Shown here piece by piece: positions 34,020 through 41,695 of a stretch of DNA of 41,696 bases (position 1 is its first letter; every line of letters starts with the position of its first letter). The stretch lies in contig CAKZXA010000102.1 of the NCBI GenBank assembly GCA_937922045.1, forward strand, positions 1 through 41,696, read 5' to 3'. The notes below the pieces were generated by a model. That model was not told the origin of the DNA and did no database searches. It worked only from the letters and a program-made list of their open reading frames with translations. This stretch comes from an uncultured Acidimicrobiales bacterium (GTDB lineage Bacteria; Actinomycetota; Acidimicrobiia; Acidimicrobiales; SZUA-35). Position numbers and translations under genes: made by a program.

Positions 34020-34547
34020 TTACACCTCACCCTCTGCGGCTGCAGTCTCCACGACCGGAGTTTCGGTCTCGACGACTGGAGCTTCGGCTTCGACAACAGG
34101 AGCTTCGGTGTCGACGGAGGTTTCAACGACCTCGTCGGCCGACGTTTCCGTTGGCTTCTGATCCTCGGGTCGATCGTCACGACGAGGACCGCGATCTCCA
34201 CGGTCGCCGCGATCTCCACGATCACCACGGTCGCCGCGATCGCCACGATCTCGGCCGCCGCCACCACGACGCTGGGTGGTAACCCGGCTGGTGTAGGCGA
34301 GGAGGCCCATCTCTCGTGCGTTCTTGACCGCACGAGCCACGATGGCCTGCTGTTGCACATCGTTGCCCGACACTCGCCGGGAACGGATCTTGGCCCGGTC
34401 CGACATGAACCGGTTCAGCAGATCCACATCTTTGTAGTCGACGTAGGCGACTCCTTCAGATGAGATCGGGCTGATCTTCTTCTTGCCGCGCCGCCCGTTG
34501 TCTTTGGGCTTCATGCGCTTGCGATTGCTACTGCTTGATTTAGCCAT
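34020..34547 (-). CDS. rpsR: 30S ribosomal protein S18 with a long C-terminal extension
   Basis: A 175-residue protein whose first ~94 residues are a normal S18: [50 protein letters not shown] (cited by ends: [12 protein letters not shown] and [10 protein letters not shown]). S18 binds S6 on the platform of the small subunit. Most bacterial S18 proteins end near residue 75-95. Here a tail follows of GG then six to seven Arg-Gly-Asp-type repeats, then an acidic segment of Glu/Thr/Val/Ala/Pro repeats (EAPVVE, ETPVVE) to the end. The frame is intact to a stop directly before rplI, so the tail is not a frameshift artefact of an obvious kind. The gene starts 3 bp after ssb. Confidence 0.95.
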   Translation of the reverse strand: MAKSSSSNRKRMKPKDNGRRGKKKISPISSEGVAYVDYKDVDLLNRFMSDRAKIRSRRVSGNDVQQQAIVARAVKNAREMGLLAYTSRVTTQRRGGGGRDRGDRGDRGDRGDRGDRGDRGPRRDDRPEDQKPTETSADEVVETSVDTEAPVVEAEAPVVETETPVVETAAAEGEV

Positions 34548-34550
34548 TGG

Positions 34551-35012
34551 TTAGAAAGGCTCCTCGTCGGGGTTGTACGGGGGCGGGGTGTCCGGGCGCG
34601 GGGCTGAACCGCCGCCGCCACCGGAGGGACGGCCACTGCCACCATCAGGTCGTTCGTTACGTTGTACCTCTGCGGTCGCCCAGCGAAGGCTGATGGCGAC
34701 GTCGTCGGCCACAATCTCCACCTTGGATCGCTTGTCGCCCTCCTGGGTCTCCCAGCTGCGCTGATCGAGACGTCCAGTGATGGTGACGCGGGTTCCTTTG
34801 CCGACTGTCTCGGCTACATTTTCTGCCAGATTCGCCCAGCAGGTGATGTCGAAGAACGACACCGCCTCCTCCCATTCCTGAGTTTGGCGATTCTGCCAGC
34901 GCCGGTTCACAGCGACGCCAAAGTTGGCGACAGCCTGACCAGATGGGGTGAAGCGCAGCTCGGGTTCGCGAGTGGCGTTGCCGGTCACGGTGACGTTGTT
35001 GTCCATTGCCAT
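34551..35012 (-). CDS. ssb: Single-stranded DNA-binding protein
   Basis: A 153-residue SSB. The N-terminal OB-fold covers about 110 residues (NNVTVTGNATREPELRFTPSG, in part, and FFDITCWANLAENVAETVGKG). A Gly/Pro-rich linker leads to the acidic tip DEEPF, the partner-binding end that in many bacteria reads DDDIPF. AGGAGG lies about nine bases before the ATG at 35012. It stands between rpsF and rpsR as in most bacteria. Confidence 0.97.
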   Translation of the reverse strand: MAMDNNVTVTGNATREPELRFTPSGQAVANFGVAVNRRWQNRQTQEWEEAVSFFDITCWANLAENVAETVGKGTRVTITGRLDQRSWETQEGDKRSKVEIVADDVAISLRWATAEVQRNERPDGGSGRPSGGGGGSAPRPDTPPPYNPDEEPF

Positions 35013-35054
35013 GGAGTTGATCCTCCTGTTCAGGGAGTCGAGCTAGAGGCTCGA

Positions 35055-35378
35055 CTACACCAGGGCGCCAGCCAGACCGCGACGATGAGCCTCGTCGAGG
35101 GGCAGACGAATGAACTTGTGGCGGATGACTTCATCCGCGAGCCGCAGAACGCGATCGATCTCGCTCAGGGCGTTGGGAGCAAGGAACTCCAAGACGATGT
35201 AGAAGCCAGAATCCTGCTTCTTCATCTCGTAGGCAAACTGACGAATGCCCCATTTGTCTGTCTTCTCGAGGGAGCCGCCGGCCTCTTTGGCCGTGTCTTC
35301 CATGCGATTGATGAATGTCTGAACGGTCGATTCTTCGGTGTCAGCCTTGAAGATGACCATGAGTTCGTAAGCCCTCAT
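35055..35378 (-). CDS. rpsF: 30S ribosomal protein S6
   Basis: A 107-residue S6 (MRAYELMVIFKADTEESTV) with KTDKWGIRQFAYEMKKQDSGFY (in part) and VLRLADEVIRHKFIRL. It forms a dimer with S18 on the 30S platform. A GGGAGGT ribosome site (complement of 35390-35396) lies 11 bases before the ATG. It is the first gene of the operon rpsF-ssb-rpsR-rplI. Confidence 0.97.
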   Translation of the reverse strand: MRAYELMVIFKADTEESTVQTFINRMEDTAKEAGGSLEKTDKWGIRQFAYEMKKQDSGFYIVLEFLAPNALSEIDRVLRLADEVIRHKFIRLPLDEAHRRGLAGALV

Positions 35379-35389
35379 ATATGGGCGGT

Positions 35390-35436
35390 ACCTCCCTACG
35401 GACCCGGCGCTGCCGGGGCTCTCGGACTTCGAGAGC
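35390..35436 (-). promoter_or_regulatory. Twin-hairpin leader of the rpsF operon
   Basis: Two perfect adjacent hairpins lie just before the rpsF ribosome site: GCTCTCG/CGAGAGC with a 5-base loop (35418-35436) and CCCGGC/GCCGGG with a 3-base loop (35403-35417). S6:S18 is known in several bacteria to repress its own mRNA through a leader structure; whether this leader has that motif was not shown. Confidence 0.5.
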
Positions 35437-35683
35437 AGGGTGCGTGCAATCTATGCGGTTGTTTGGTGCGGCTGCCGCAGCCAGAGCTGGCTTGCAGCCG
35501 ACGGGAACAAGCCCGACGAAGCACGACCTCTGTAGGGTATCGCCGCCCTATGACACTGGCACCTAAAGCGCTCCGCATCGATCCGAGCGACGTAATCACG
35601 CCGCCTCTTTTTGACACTCGTAAAGATCCCACCCGTTCGAAGGCTGTGTAGTTACGACACAAGTTAAGCGACTAGGAGATCTC

Positions 35684-37153
35684 ATGAAATGGCACAACGC
35701 CCGTCAACGACAAGTGGATGCGAGAGGAGGGTCACGGCGAGCCGTCACCGTTGTTCTGTCCTTTTTTACATTGGTTGCGGTTGTGGTCGGCATGCCGGCC
35801 AACCCGGCCGGAGCGAGCGGATCGGTGGTCTGGGAAGACGTCACCCAATGCGATAGCAACGGCAACCGAACCATCAAAGCCACCGTAACCAACACCGGTG
35901 GACGCTTCGCTTACTTCGCCATCAACGTCGAACGATCCGACGGCGCCACCCACGCATCACACAGCGTTGGCATCCGAGCCGGAGCAACACAAACCATCGA
36001 ACTCGGCGGCATCATCAGCGGAACCTGGGAAGCACGCGTTGTCCAAGGCGGCACCGAACAAATCGGCACAACCCGCCGAGTCGCAACCTGCGGGGCCACG
36101 GCTACCGCCGAATGCAATGGCTACCTTCGCACCGCCGGGTTTCCGATACCGGAGTCGGTGCTATTCCCGTGTCGAACCCTGCCGGTCGGTGGCAATTTCG
36201 ACGTGTTCTACGACCCAAACGACATCTCCGATGCTGAAGCGTTGGAGATCCAACAACGGCTTGAGGACGCCAAGGCACGGTTTGGGAGTTGGGGGTTCAC
36301 ATTACCAACTGGCACGGTCAGAGTTCTCATCAGCCACCGCGTCCACTCGACGACCGGCTACAGCCCACCAGGGAGAATCGAGTTGAAGGCCAGTGACGCG
36401 CCATACTCAGCAGACTTTCTCGCCCATGAAATGTTCCACCAGTTCCAGTGGGTCTACGCCGGCGACATGACGCACGAGCAATTGATGGCTCTTCCCTGGA
36501 TTGAGGCCCAGGCCGAATGGGCCGCTTGTTCATATGGTCGCTACAACGACCTCCCGACAGGACGGTACGACTATTGCAAGACAGGCACCGGCTATTACGA
36601 CTACCCGCACACCACACGAAACGTTCTGGCCCCCGGCCGCGGCGCATCGAACTACAACGGGCACATCTTCTTCCGGCACTTCGAGAAGGAGTTCGGCTTG
36701 GCCCCAACGGTCACGGCGATGAAGTCAGGCAATGACTTCGTACACAAGATGTGGAACACGGCAAGCTTTGGAGCCACCTGCCCCGGCCCGTCGTCCGACC
36801 AGTGCTCGCACTATCTCCACAAGTTCCGGCGTCAGACGTCATTCAAGTATCCGTCGGTCGTGCCCAGCTCACAGTGGTACTCGCTCGACGGGTCCGGTGG
36901 GGCCAAGTACTATCGGCCGCCTACCGGCACGACTGGAAAGCTACGGATCACAGTGCGAGCCGACAGCGACCTTCCGGTCGTCCGCGTTTCGCTTGTCAAC
37001 TGCGGATCGATGAAAACGAAGGACGTGTCGGGCGTGGCGACACGAAACGCGTCAGTCGTCCTGGACTTTTCCGGATGTACCTACAAATCACGACTGGTTG
37101 TCACCAACGTCAAAAAGCTTGACTCGGCCACCATGCGAGTCGAGCGTATCTAA
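35684..37153 (+). CDS. Secreted protein, probable zinc metallopeptidase
   Basis: A 489-residue exported protein. The N-terminus has Arg residues and a hydrophobic core ending near PAGASG, a signal peptide. A beta-rich domain follows (residues about 47-136) that resembles surface-adhesion or immunoglobulin-like modules. The catalytic part has HEMFH at 248-252 (HExxH zinc site) and Glu274 in PWIEAQAEW as a candidate third ligand, the spacing of gluzincins. Downstream ten or so cysteines suggest disulphides, and a beta domain ends the protein. AGGAG at 35674-35678 supports the ATG at 35684. Its substrate is unknown. The codon pattern and the preceding ~300 bp (35379-35683) resemble neither the ribosomal operon nor a promoter I can name. 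Confidence 0.75.
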   Translation: MKWHNARQRQVDARGGSRRAVTVVLSFFTLVAVVVGMPANPAGASGSVVWEDVTQCDSNGNRTIKATVTNTGGRFAYFAINVERSDGATHASHSVGIRAGATQTIELGGIISGTWEARVVQGGTEQIGTTRRVATCGATATAECNGYLRTAGFPIPESVLFPCRTLPVGGNFDVFYDPNDISDAEALEIQQRLEDAKARFGSWGFTLPTGTVRVLISHRVHSTTGYSPPGRIELKASDAPYSADFLAHEMFHQFQWVYAGDMTHEQLMALPWIEAQAEWAACSYGRYNDLPTGRYDYCKTGTGYYDYPHTTRNVLAPGRGASNYNGHIFFRHFEKEFGLAPTVTAMKSGNDFVHKMWNTASFGATCPGPSSDQCSHYLHKFRRQTSFKYPSVVPSSQWYSLDGSGGAKYYRPPTGTTGKLRITVRADSDLPVVRVSLVNCGSMKTKDVSGVATRNASVVLDFSGCTYKSRLVVTNVKKLDSATMRVERI

Positions 37154-37177
37154 GCAACGTCAATCTCGAACCTGGTT

Positions 37178-37208
37178 GCGTGGCAGCTTCCCCTGGAGGC
37201 TGCCACGC
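37178..37208 (+). terminator. Hairpin after the secreted metallopeptidase gene
   Basis: GCGTGGCAGC at 37178-37187 and GCTGCCACGC at 37199-37208 form a perfect 10-bp stem with an 11-base loop, 24 bp after the stop. Only a short TTT follows a few bases later, so efficiency is uncertain. Confidence 0.6.
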
Positions 37209-37772
37209 GACTGTTTGGACACGAGATACGGATTCTGAGGACTCAAGAAATTCTTTGCGCTGTTGCAACGTCGTCAGAATCGCCAAACAGCTCATAGCCG
37301 ATCGTTTCGTCGATCTCCCGCGATCGCGTACCGAGTGGAAAGAAAGTAGACATCGTCACATTCGAACGGCGTCAGGTCGACGATGTCACTCCATCATCGA
37401 AGGCTCTCGACTCATATCCATCTCGTACAGCCTGGGCGAAGGCGCTGTTGCGATCGGTCGGGTTCCAGTAAAGCGCGTAGTGGCAGCGAAACGGTCGACG
37501 TGACCGTGGCCGCGGGGCACTGGTGGCCGACATACGAAAGGCCACCGTGGCCGCAAGCACGACGGAAAGCATCCCAGGCAGCGCTGCCACATATTTTGAC
37601 CTAAACCAATCGACCTGACCGCTCGCTCAACACTAAATGGAAAATGGAAAGAGGACCCATGATCAACACCGACAAATCATGACCGGACCGTTGACAGATA
37701 GGCCCTTGATCTCGTGGTTGGCGGCGGCCTAATCTTGTTTACCTACCACCTATAACGCCCGTGGAGGGAAAC
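37209..37772. other. 564-bp gap without a supported gene
   Basis: Short open frames on both strands overlap each other. The best is a minus frame ending near 37372 whose end (ALYWNPTDRNSAFAQAVRDG) looks protein-like, which could be the remains of a gene. No ribosome site supports it. The promoter and ribosome site of the next gene (GGAGGG just before 37773) occupy the right end. Confidence 0.4.
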
Positions 37773-38339
37773 ATGAGCATGTCAACAAGCCGGTGCGCTT
37801 CAGCGCGCATCGTTCGAGTATTCGTCGCGGCCCTAGTGGCAGCGACCGGACTGGTGCTCGCTGCACCAGCCGCTAACGCAGCCGCGGCCGAACAAGTCAT
37901 AGGCACCGCTGTTCCTTACCCGGCTGCACCCGAAACGTGCGACCCGGCCGCAGCCGGTGAAGAGACAGAATACATCCTTGCTATGTCAGCGGGATCAGGT
38001 TCACTCGTCGGCTGTGTCTACGGTGTCGTCGACAACTTCAGAGCCTCCCCTGGCGGTCAATACCTTGAGCGATCGACCGAGACCTTCATCGGCTGTTTGG
38101 GCGATCGTTGTGGCTCGTTCCAGCTCGACGCCACCATCACCAGCCGCTGGATCAACGGCGAACCGTTCGCCGGCGGCGAACAAGTCAACGGACGGTGCCA
38201 GCACAAGGTCATTCGAGGCTCCGGCACCGGCGATTTTGCAGGCGTTGAAGGCCGAATCGATTTCAAAGACATCCTTGAGCGCGACGCCGACGGCAACGTC
38301 ATCGGTGTCACCTACGACTACAAGGGACACCTGAAGTAG
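37773..38339 (+). CDS. Secreted protein with a possible allene-oxide-cyclase-like barrel
   Basis: A 188-residue exported protein. GGAGGG lies a few bases before the ATG at 37773, better than the GTG at 37761. The signal peptide (RIVRVFVAALVAATGLVLAA) ends near ANAAAA. The mature part has several cysteines and a C-terminal stretch GSGTGDFAGVEGRIDFKDI followed by YDYKGHLK, a pattern seen in allene oxide cyclase/dirigent-like beta barrels of bacteria. The exact function is unknown. Confidence 0.7.
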   Translation: MSMSTSRCASARIVRVFVAALVAATGLVLAAPAANAAAAEQVIGTAVPYPAAPETCDPAAAGEETEYILAMSAGSGSLVGCVYGVVDNFRASPGGQYLERSTETFIGCLGDRCGSFQLDATITSRWINGEPFAGGEQVNGRCQHKVIRGSGTGDFAGVEGRIDFKDILERDADGNVIGVTYDYKGHLK

Positions 38340-38365
38340 GCAACCACTTCGTCGCCGGGCGCAGC

Positions 38366-38394
38366 GTTTGGATTAACCCTGTTTGGATTAACCC
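38366..38394. repeat. Tandem 14-bp repeat
   Basis: GTTTGGATTAACCC occurs at 38366-38379 and again at 38381-38394, one base apart. The second copy contains the stop codon of the minus-strand open frame ending at 38388. Confidence 0.7.
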
Positions 38395-38866
38395 AGGCTC
38401 TGCGCCGCGATGATCGCGGTCGGGACGCTGGCATAGATGGTCGGCCGTGCACTCGGTCGGTTCTTGGCGTCGTCCATGCTGAGACCGTCGAACCCGGCGC
38501 GCATTGTGCTCTGTTCGTCCTTACTCACGAATCTCTCGGACGCTCGATGGATAATGCCCGCTGTGTCCATGAGGAGGAACTGGAAGCCTCCGCTCGGAAG
38601 GCCTGGCAAAGGTGGCCCAACAGTCGAGCCGCTCTCGGCCAAGGCCGAGACAGCTGCGACGATCGCCACATTGTCGGCTTGGATCTTTCGCACCGTGACA
38701 GCTCCACCATGCTCACAATCAAGAACTGATTGCTCGGGCTCCGTTCATCACGGCTTGCCAGGTACCAGAGCTCATCCGCGTCACAACGGCATTCCCACCA
38801 CGTCAAATTGACTTGCTCCTCGAGGTCCAGTCTCGGGTGTTTCGTAGGTTCGAACCGAGGGGCCGA
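38388..38866 (-). pseudogene. Decayed or recombined member (copy B) of a duplicated gene family
   Basis: The right part, just after the stop of fragment C, reads in one frame RSAPRFEPTKHPRLDLEEQV then LTWWECRCDADELWYLA. Its homologous continuation (LDCEHGGAVTVRKIQADNV) lies in another frame and stays open to 38388, ending in TAIIAAQSLG. DNA at 38701-38822 is repeated at 40218-40335. The C-terminal portion (GGFQFLLMDTAGIIHRASER) differs from that of copy A. Either a frameshift disrupts one gene or only the left portion is translated, starting about 38693. No known family recognised. Confidence 0.5.
38701..38822. repeat. Diverged DNA repeat, copy 1 of pair I (partner 40218-40335)
   Basis: Both stretches share GCTCCACCATGCTCACAATC and later CACAACGGCATTCC followed by ACCACGTCAA, with scattered substitutions and small indels. 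The offset is 1517 bases. They are N-terminal parts of copies B and A. Confidence 0.75.
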
Positions 38867-38867
38867 C

Positions 38868-39008
38868 CTAGCCGACGCCGCGGATCTTCTGTTCGATCAC
38901 TTCGGGAGCAGATGCCCAGAAGTCGCCGCGATCGCCGGGATCAGACAGAACTCTCCAGGACCACGCCGTTGCCTGTTCCTCGCAACCATTGCTCACCCAT
39001 ATCTCTAC
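38868..39008 (-). pseudogene. C-terminal fragment (copy C) of the same gene family
   Basis: A 46-codon open stretch ends in VLSDPGDRGDFWASAPEVI and QKIRGVG before a stop at 38868-38870. Copy A ends in ILSDPGKSGDFWGAATRVI and EKIRGVE. The DNA at 38874-38950 matches 40014-40090 at a constant offset of 1140. No start codon or N-terminal part remains; it lies after the gene 39100-39801. Confidence 0.65.
38874..38950. repeat. Diverged DNA repeat, copy 1 of pair II (partner 40014-40090)
   Basis: Shared core sequences are CGGATCTTCT, TCGATCACT and AGTCGCCGC with GCCGGGATC. The offset is exactly 1140. They encode the C-terminal ends of copies C and A. Confidence 0.75.
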
Positions 39009-39099
39009 TCAGGTGTTGCGACGACCACTAGAACTCGAGTGATCACAACCCGATCAAGTGGGGCCAAAACATCTGATCACACTCATGAGTAGGCCGGAC

Positions 39100-39801
39100 T
39101 CAAGGCGACGGGTTGTCTGGGCCCATGTCATTCAAGGGAAGAACGAAGTCTCCTGAGTCGATCGCTTCGCCAAACTCGGTCGATGAGCTGTAGATGGCCT
39201 GGATCTTGAACGGATCGTGGCGCATCTCGTAAACTCGGCCTTGGGTGTCAACTGCCAAGTAGTCGCCATCCAAGAGATCGAAGATCGTATGATACGTCGA
39301 TCCCGACCATTCGATTTGAATCGACGAGTGCCCCTTCAAAGACCCCCGAGAGGGTGCGCTCATAGGTGCCAAAAGGCTGTCTACGATCTCTCGCGCCGGA
39401 TCACCAAACACTCGTTTCGACACGTCGGTCACATCAATGGATGTCACGTCAAGCTGATCTAGCTCAACATCGCAGTGATAGCCGGCAAGCATCCCTTCGA
39501 GAGTGTGGAGATCGAAGCGTCGAAGCACGCCCTGTAAGTCCGAGAAGATAAAGCCAGAGAAGAAAACCACCGACTCACCCTCACGCCGGAACTCCTCTTC
39601 ACGCATCGCATCAAGACTCAACGTGTAAGAACCTTGATCTCCAGCGGGGTTCGGCATCTTACCCAGCAAAAACCCTTCATCTATCTGTTTCGCGAACACA
39701 TCGCCATCAACAACTGCCCCAAGTGCAGATCTGATTACCTTGATTTCACCATCGGAAAGTGAGGTCTCAAGCGACTTGCCGCCCTTCCTAAAGAATCCCA
39801 C
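39100..39801 (-). CDS. Hypothetical protein in the toxin/immunity region, 233 residues
   Basis: GTG at 39801 is the first start after an in-frame stop, giving MGFFRKGGKSLETSLSDGE. The protein is acidic and soluble, without signal or membrane segments. Segments such as ESVVFFSGFIFSDLQGVLRR and SSIQIEWSGSTYHTIFDLLDGDYLAVDTQGRVYEM (in part) suggest mixed alpha/beta structure. I do not recognise a family. Its position between decayed copies, downstream of a HINT toxin and in the same direction, would suit an immunity protein, but this is inference from context only. Confidence 0.6.
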   Translation of the reverse strand: MGFFRKGGKSLETSLSDGEIKVIRSALGAVVDGDVFAKQIDEGFLLGKMPNPAGDQGSYTLSLDAMREEEFRREGESVVFFSGFIFSDLQGVLRRFDLHTLEGMLAGYHCDVELDQLDVTSIDVTDVSKRVFGDPAREIVDSLLAPMSAPSRGSLKGHSSIQIEWSGSTYHTIFDLLDGDYLAVDTQGRVYEMRHDPFKIQAIYSSSTEFGEAIDSGDFVLPLNDMGPDNPSP

Positions 39802-40013
39802 CTTTTTACACTACTTCCATTTGGTCCGAACATTTCCCCCGCTCCGTCTCAGCTCGCAATACGTAGCCGGGTCCTGCAAGGCGTAGGCATGCGTACCGGT
39901 TGTGCGAAATGTTGTTGGCCAAATCCCCATACGAGAATCGGGCGACACAAACCCATCTGGCATCGAGGCGAATCATGCCCTACATCGATCCATATCGAGA
40001 GGCAGACTTATTC

Positions 40014-40090
40014 GACGCCACGGATCTTCTCGTCGATCACTCTCGTAGCGGCCCCCCAAAAGTCGCCGCTCTTGCCGGGATCGGACAGGA
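40014..40090. repeat. Diverged DNA repeat, copy 2 of pair II
   Basis: Partner of 38874-38950; end of copy A. The ~206 bp between here and the gene at 39801 hold no gene. Confidence 0.75.
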
Positions 40091-40217
40091 TCAGAGAGAC
40101 GGTATATCGGTTTTCAGGCAATAGCAGTCGGGCGCGATAGAAGGCGCCTTCGGAGCTCTGATCTCCGAATGGAATTTCAACTCCTACGTCATCAGCTTGG
40201 ATACTTAGCGCCGGACG

Positions 40218-40335
40218 GCTCCACCATGCTCACAATCAAGATCTGATGGCTCAGGCTCAGCTCCATCGCTACTCGCCACAGCTCGCTCGCATCACAACGG
40301 CATTCCACCACGTCAACGCGGCTTGGCTCCTCGTC
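40218..40335. repeat. Diverged DNA repeat, copy 2 of pair I
   Basis: Partner of 38701-38822. Two single-base deletions relative to the partner lie in or next to this stretch and break the reading frame of copy A. Confidence 0.75.
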
Positions 40336-40400
40336 AGATGATCACGGGCCGCTTGCTCATTAACCTCGACCCCGTCCGCATTGGCCGAATAGTTTGACCA

Positions 40401-40754
40401 TCATGTGATTTCGTCGTATTTGCTATACCGAGAAATCCATCCGTTGTTGCCAAACAGTTCGCCCGCCAACCCATCGCTGTAGTCTGCGATCGACACTGAA
40501 GAAGTACCGAGGCTCAGGCTCTCTGACTCGTCTTCCAAATACGAAAGAAACGCTACCAGGAAAGAGTCGATTGCATAGATTCCTGCTTGGAGCACCTCCT
40601 GCTCCTGTCCCCTGGCCATCTCGGCGATGCTGATTGCAGCACTGGAACGGAGACTTCCGCCAACAGTTGATGCATATGCATCAATCGAGGAATCCCGCGC
40701 CTGCATAAGCAGCTTGCCAACAGCCTCGCGTACTGAATCAACATCTAGTTCCAT
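40401..40754 (-). CDS. Candidate immunity protein for the HINT toxin, 117 residues
   Basis: A small acidic, mostly helical protein (MELDVDSVREAVGKLLMQARD, in part; EQEVLQAGIYAIDSFLVAFLSYLEDE) with no signal peptide. Its ATG overlaps the toxin stop by 10 bases, the tight toxin-immunity arrangement of polymorphic toxin systems. I do not recognise the family. The immunity role follows from position and size, not from a motif. Confidence 0.65.
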   Translation of the reverse strand: MELDVDSVREAVGKLLMQARDSSIDAYASTVGGSLRSSAAISIAEMARGQEQEVLQAGIYAIDSFLVAFLSYLEDESESLSLGTSSVSIADYSDGLAGELFGNNGWISRYSKYDEIT

Positions 40755-41695
40755 GGTATTCTCCCTGGCTTTCTGATCCCTTGGCTACGGAGATTCGACA
40801 GCGACTGAGCAACGAGTCTACGAGCTTGCGCTCGCCGAGCACCTCCAGCAACTAGTGATTCAACAGCAATTCGACTGTGTTCGCGCATGGTGCTGCTACG
40901 ACCCGAACTTGCTAGTTCGTCAAAAAGTTCACGTTGCTTTCTAGTGATCTGAGCATGATCTATTCCAGCCCTCCTCATCGCGTCTTGGGATATGGCCAAT
41001 GATCGACCCTTGCTATAACTGGTCACATTGCTGAACGCAGCCTTTGCATGGATGTGATGCCCGCCAACCTTGCTATAGGATCCAACTTCGCACGCCGTGT
41101 TGTGGTTGAGGATTTGGGATTGGCCGACGTAATAGGTGTGGGTGTCCTCAACCGTAAGGTTATGGACGGCCTGGTCGACAACGGTGGCAACCGCGACCGA
41201 CGCGACAACCACTTCAGCACCACCAGCGTCCACCAAAACATTGCCGGGCTCTAGATCAACAGCATCGACCCAGCTTCCAGTGGAGACCTCCCAGAACGGA
41301 TGCTCATCGGTAGCAACCACGATCTCGCCCTCCACCGAAATCTCGACCAGAGTCTTGACGCCCTCCCCCGTAATCGTGGCAGTCACACGCTCAGACGCCG
41401 ACTCGCCAGTCACCGGGTCGGTAGCAAGAACCTCATCACCGACAACAACCGCTTCAATCGGAACCAACGCCCCCGACGCCAAGAGCACAAGAGTGCCCGG
41501 CACAAACGAATTGCAGGCACGCCCAAGCTTGTTCTTCACCCTCTTCACCGCTGAGGCCCCGACCTCCTTGGCCCCCTTCGCCACAGCCGAAACGGCGCTA
41601 TCACAGAACTTCTTACACATACGGGCCGCAGTGGCCGCACCGCCCGCAATCGGGATCATCGCCGCCGCCGACAACGCAGCATTCGCATAATCACC
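40745..41695 (-). CDS. Polymorphic toxin C-terminus: HINT domain plus toxin module (5' part missing)
   Basis: The frame is open to the window edge, so the N-terminal region, which should carry the secretion signal and repeats, is missing. A hydrophobic Ala/Ile-rich stretch (AAMIPIAGGAATAAR) leads to a HINT autoprocessing domain (nt 41099-41515): it begins CNSFVPGTLVLLASG, has TDEHPFWE and LEPGNVLVD, and ends VEDTHTYYVGQSQILNHN. The C-terminal 117 residues are the likely toxin, starting TACEVGSYSKVGGHHIHAKA, with EHSRIAVESL and ending GRIPWN. The GGHHIH motif recalls the His-rich sites of HNH/Endo VII-type toxin nucleases, though I cannot name the family surely. A 10-base overlap couples it to the downstream candidate immunity gene. 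Confidence 0.85.
   Translation of the reverse strand, partial: GDYANAALSAAAMIPIAGGAATAARMCKKFCDSAVSAVAKGAKEVGASAVKRVKNKLGRACNSFVPGTLVLLASGALVPIEAVVVGDEVLATDPVTGESASERVTATITGEGVKTLVEISVEGEIVVATDEHPFWEVSTGSWVDAVDLEPGNVLVDAGGAEVVVASVAVATVVDQAVHNLTVEDTHTYYVGQSQILNHNTACEVGSYSKVGGHHIHAKAAFSNVTSYSKGRSLAISQDAMRRAGIDHAQITRKQRELFDELASSGRSSTMREHSRIAVESLVAGGARRAQARRLVAQSLSNLRSQGIRKPGRIPWN

Larger units (their letters stand above)
40008..40400 (-). pseudogene. Frameshifted member (copy A) of the duplicated gene family
   Basis: Directly after the stop of the candidate immunity gene, minus-strand frames contain WSNYSANADGVEVNEQAARD, then ECRCDASELW in a second frame, then EPSDLDCEHGGAV, and finally SIQADDVGVEIPFGDQSSEG leading to ILSDPGKSGDFWGA and a stop at 40008. 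Relative to copy B there are single-base deletions (the TGGGAA/TGGAA point near 40310 and one near 40206), so it cannot be translated as one protein. The C-terminal 65 codons have normal protein character, pointing to recent decay. Confidence 0.65.

Noticed and set aside
37372-37590. 72-codon minus-strand frame ending in YALYWNPTDRNSAFAQAV
   Set aside because: The end looks protein-like, but there is no ribosome site and no match to a family I know; kept only as a possible relic in the gap entry.
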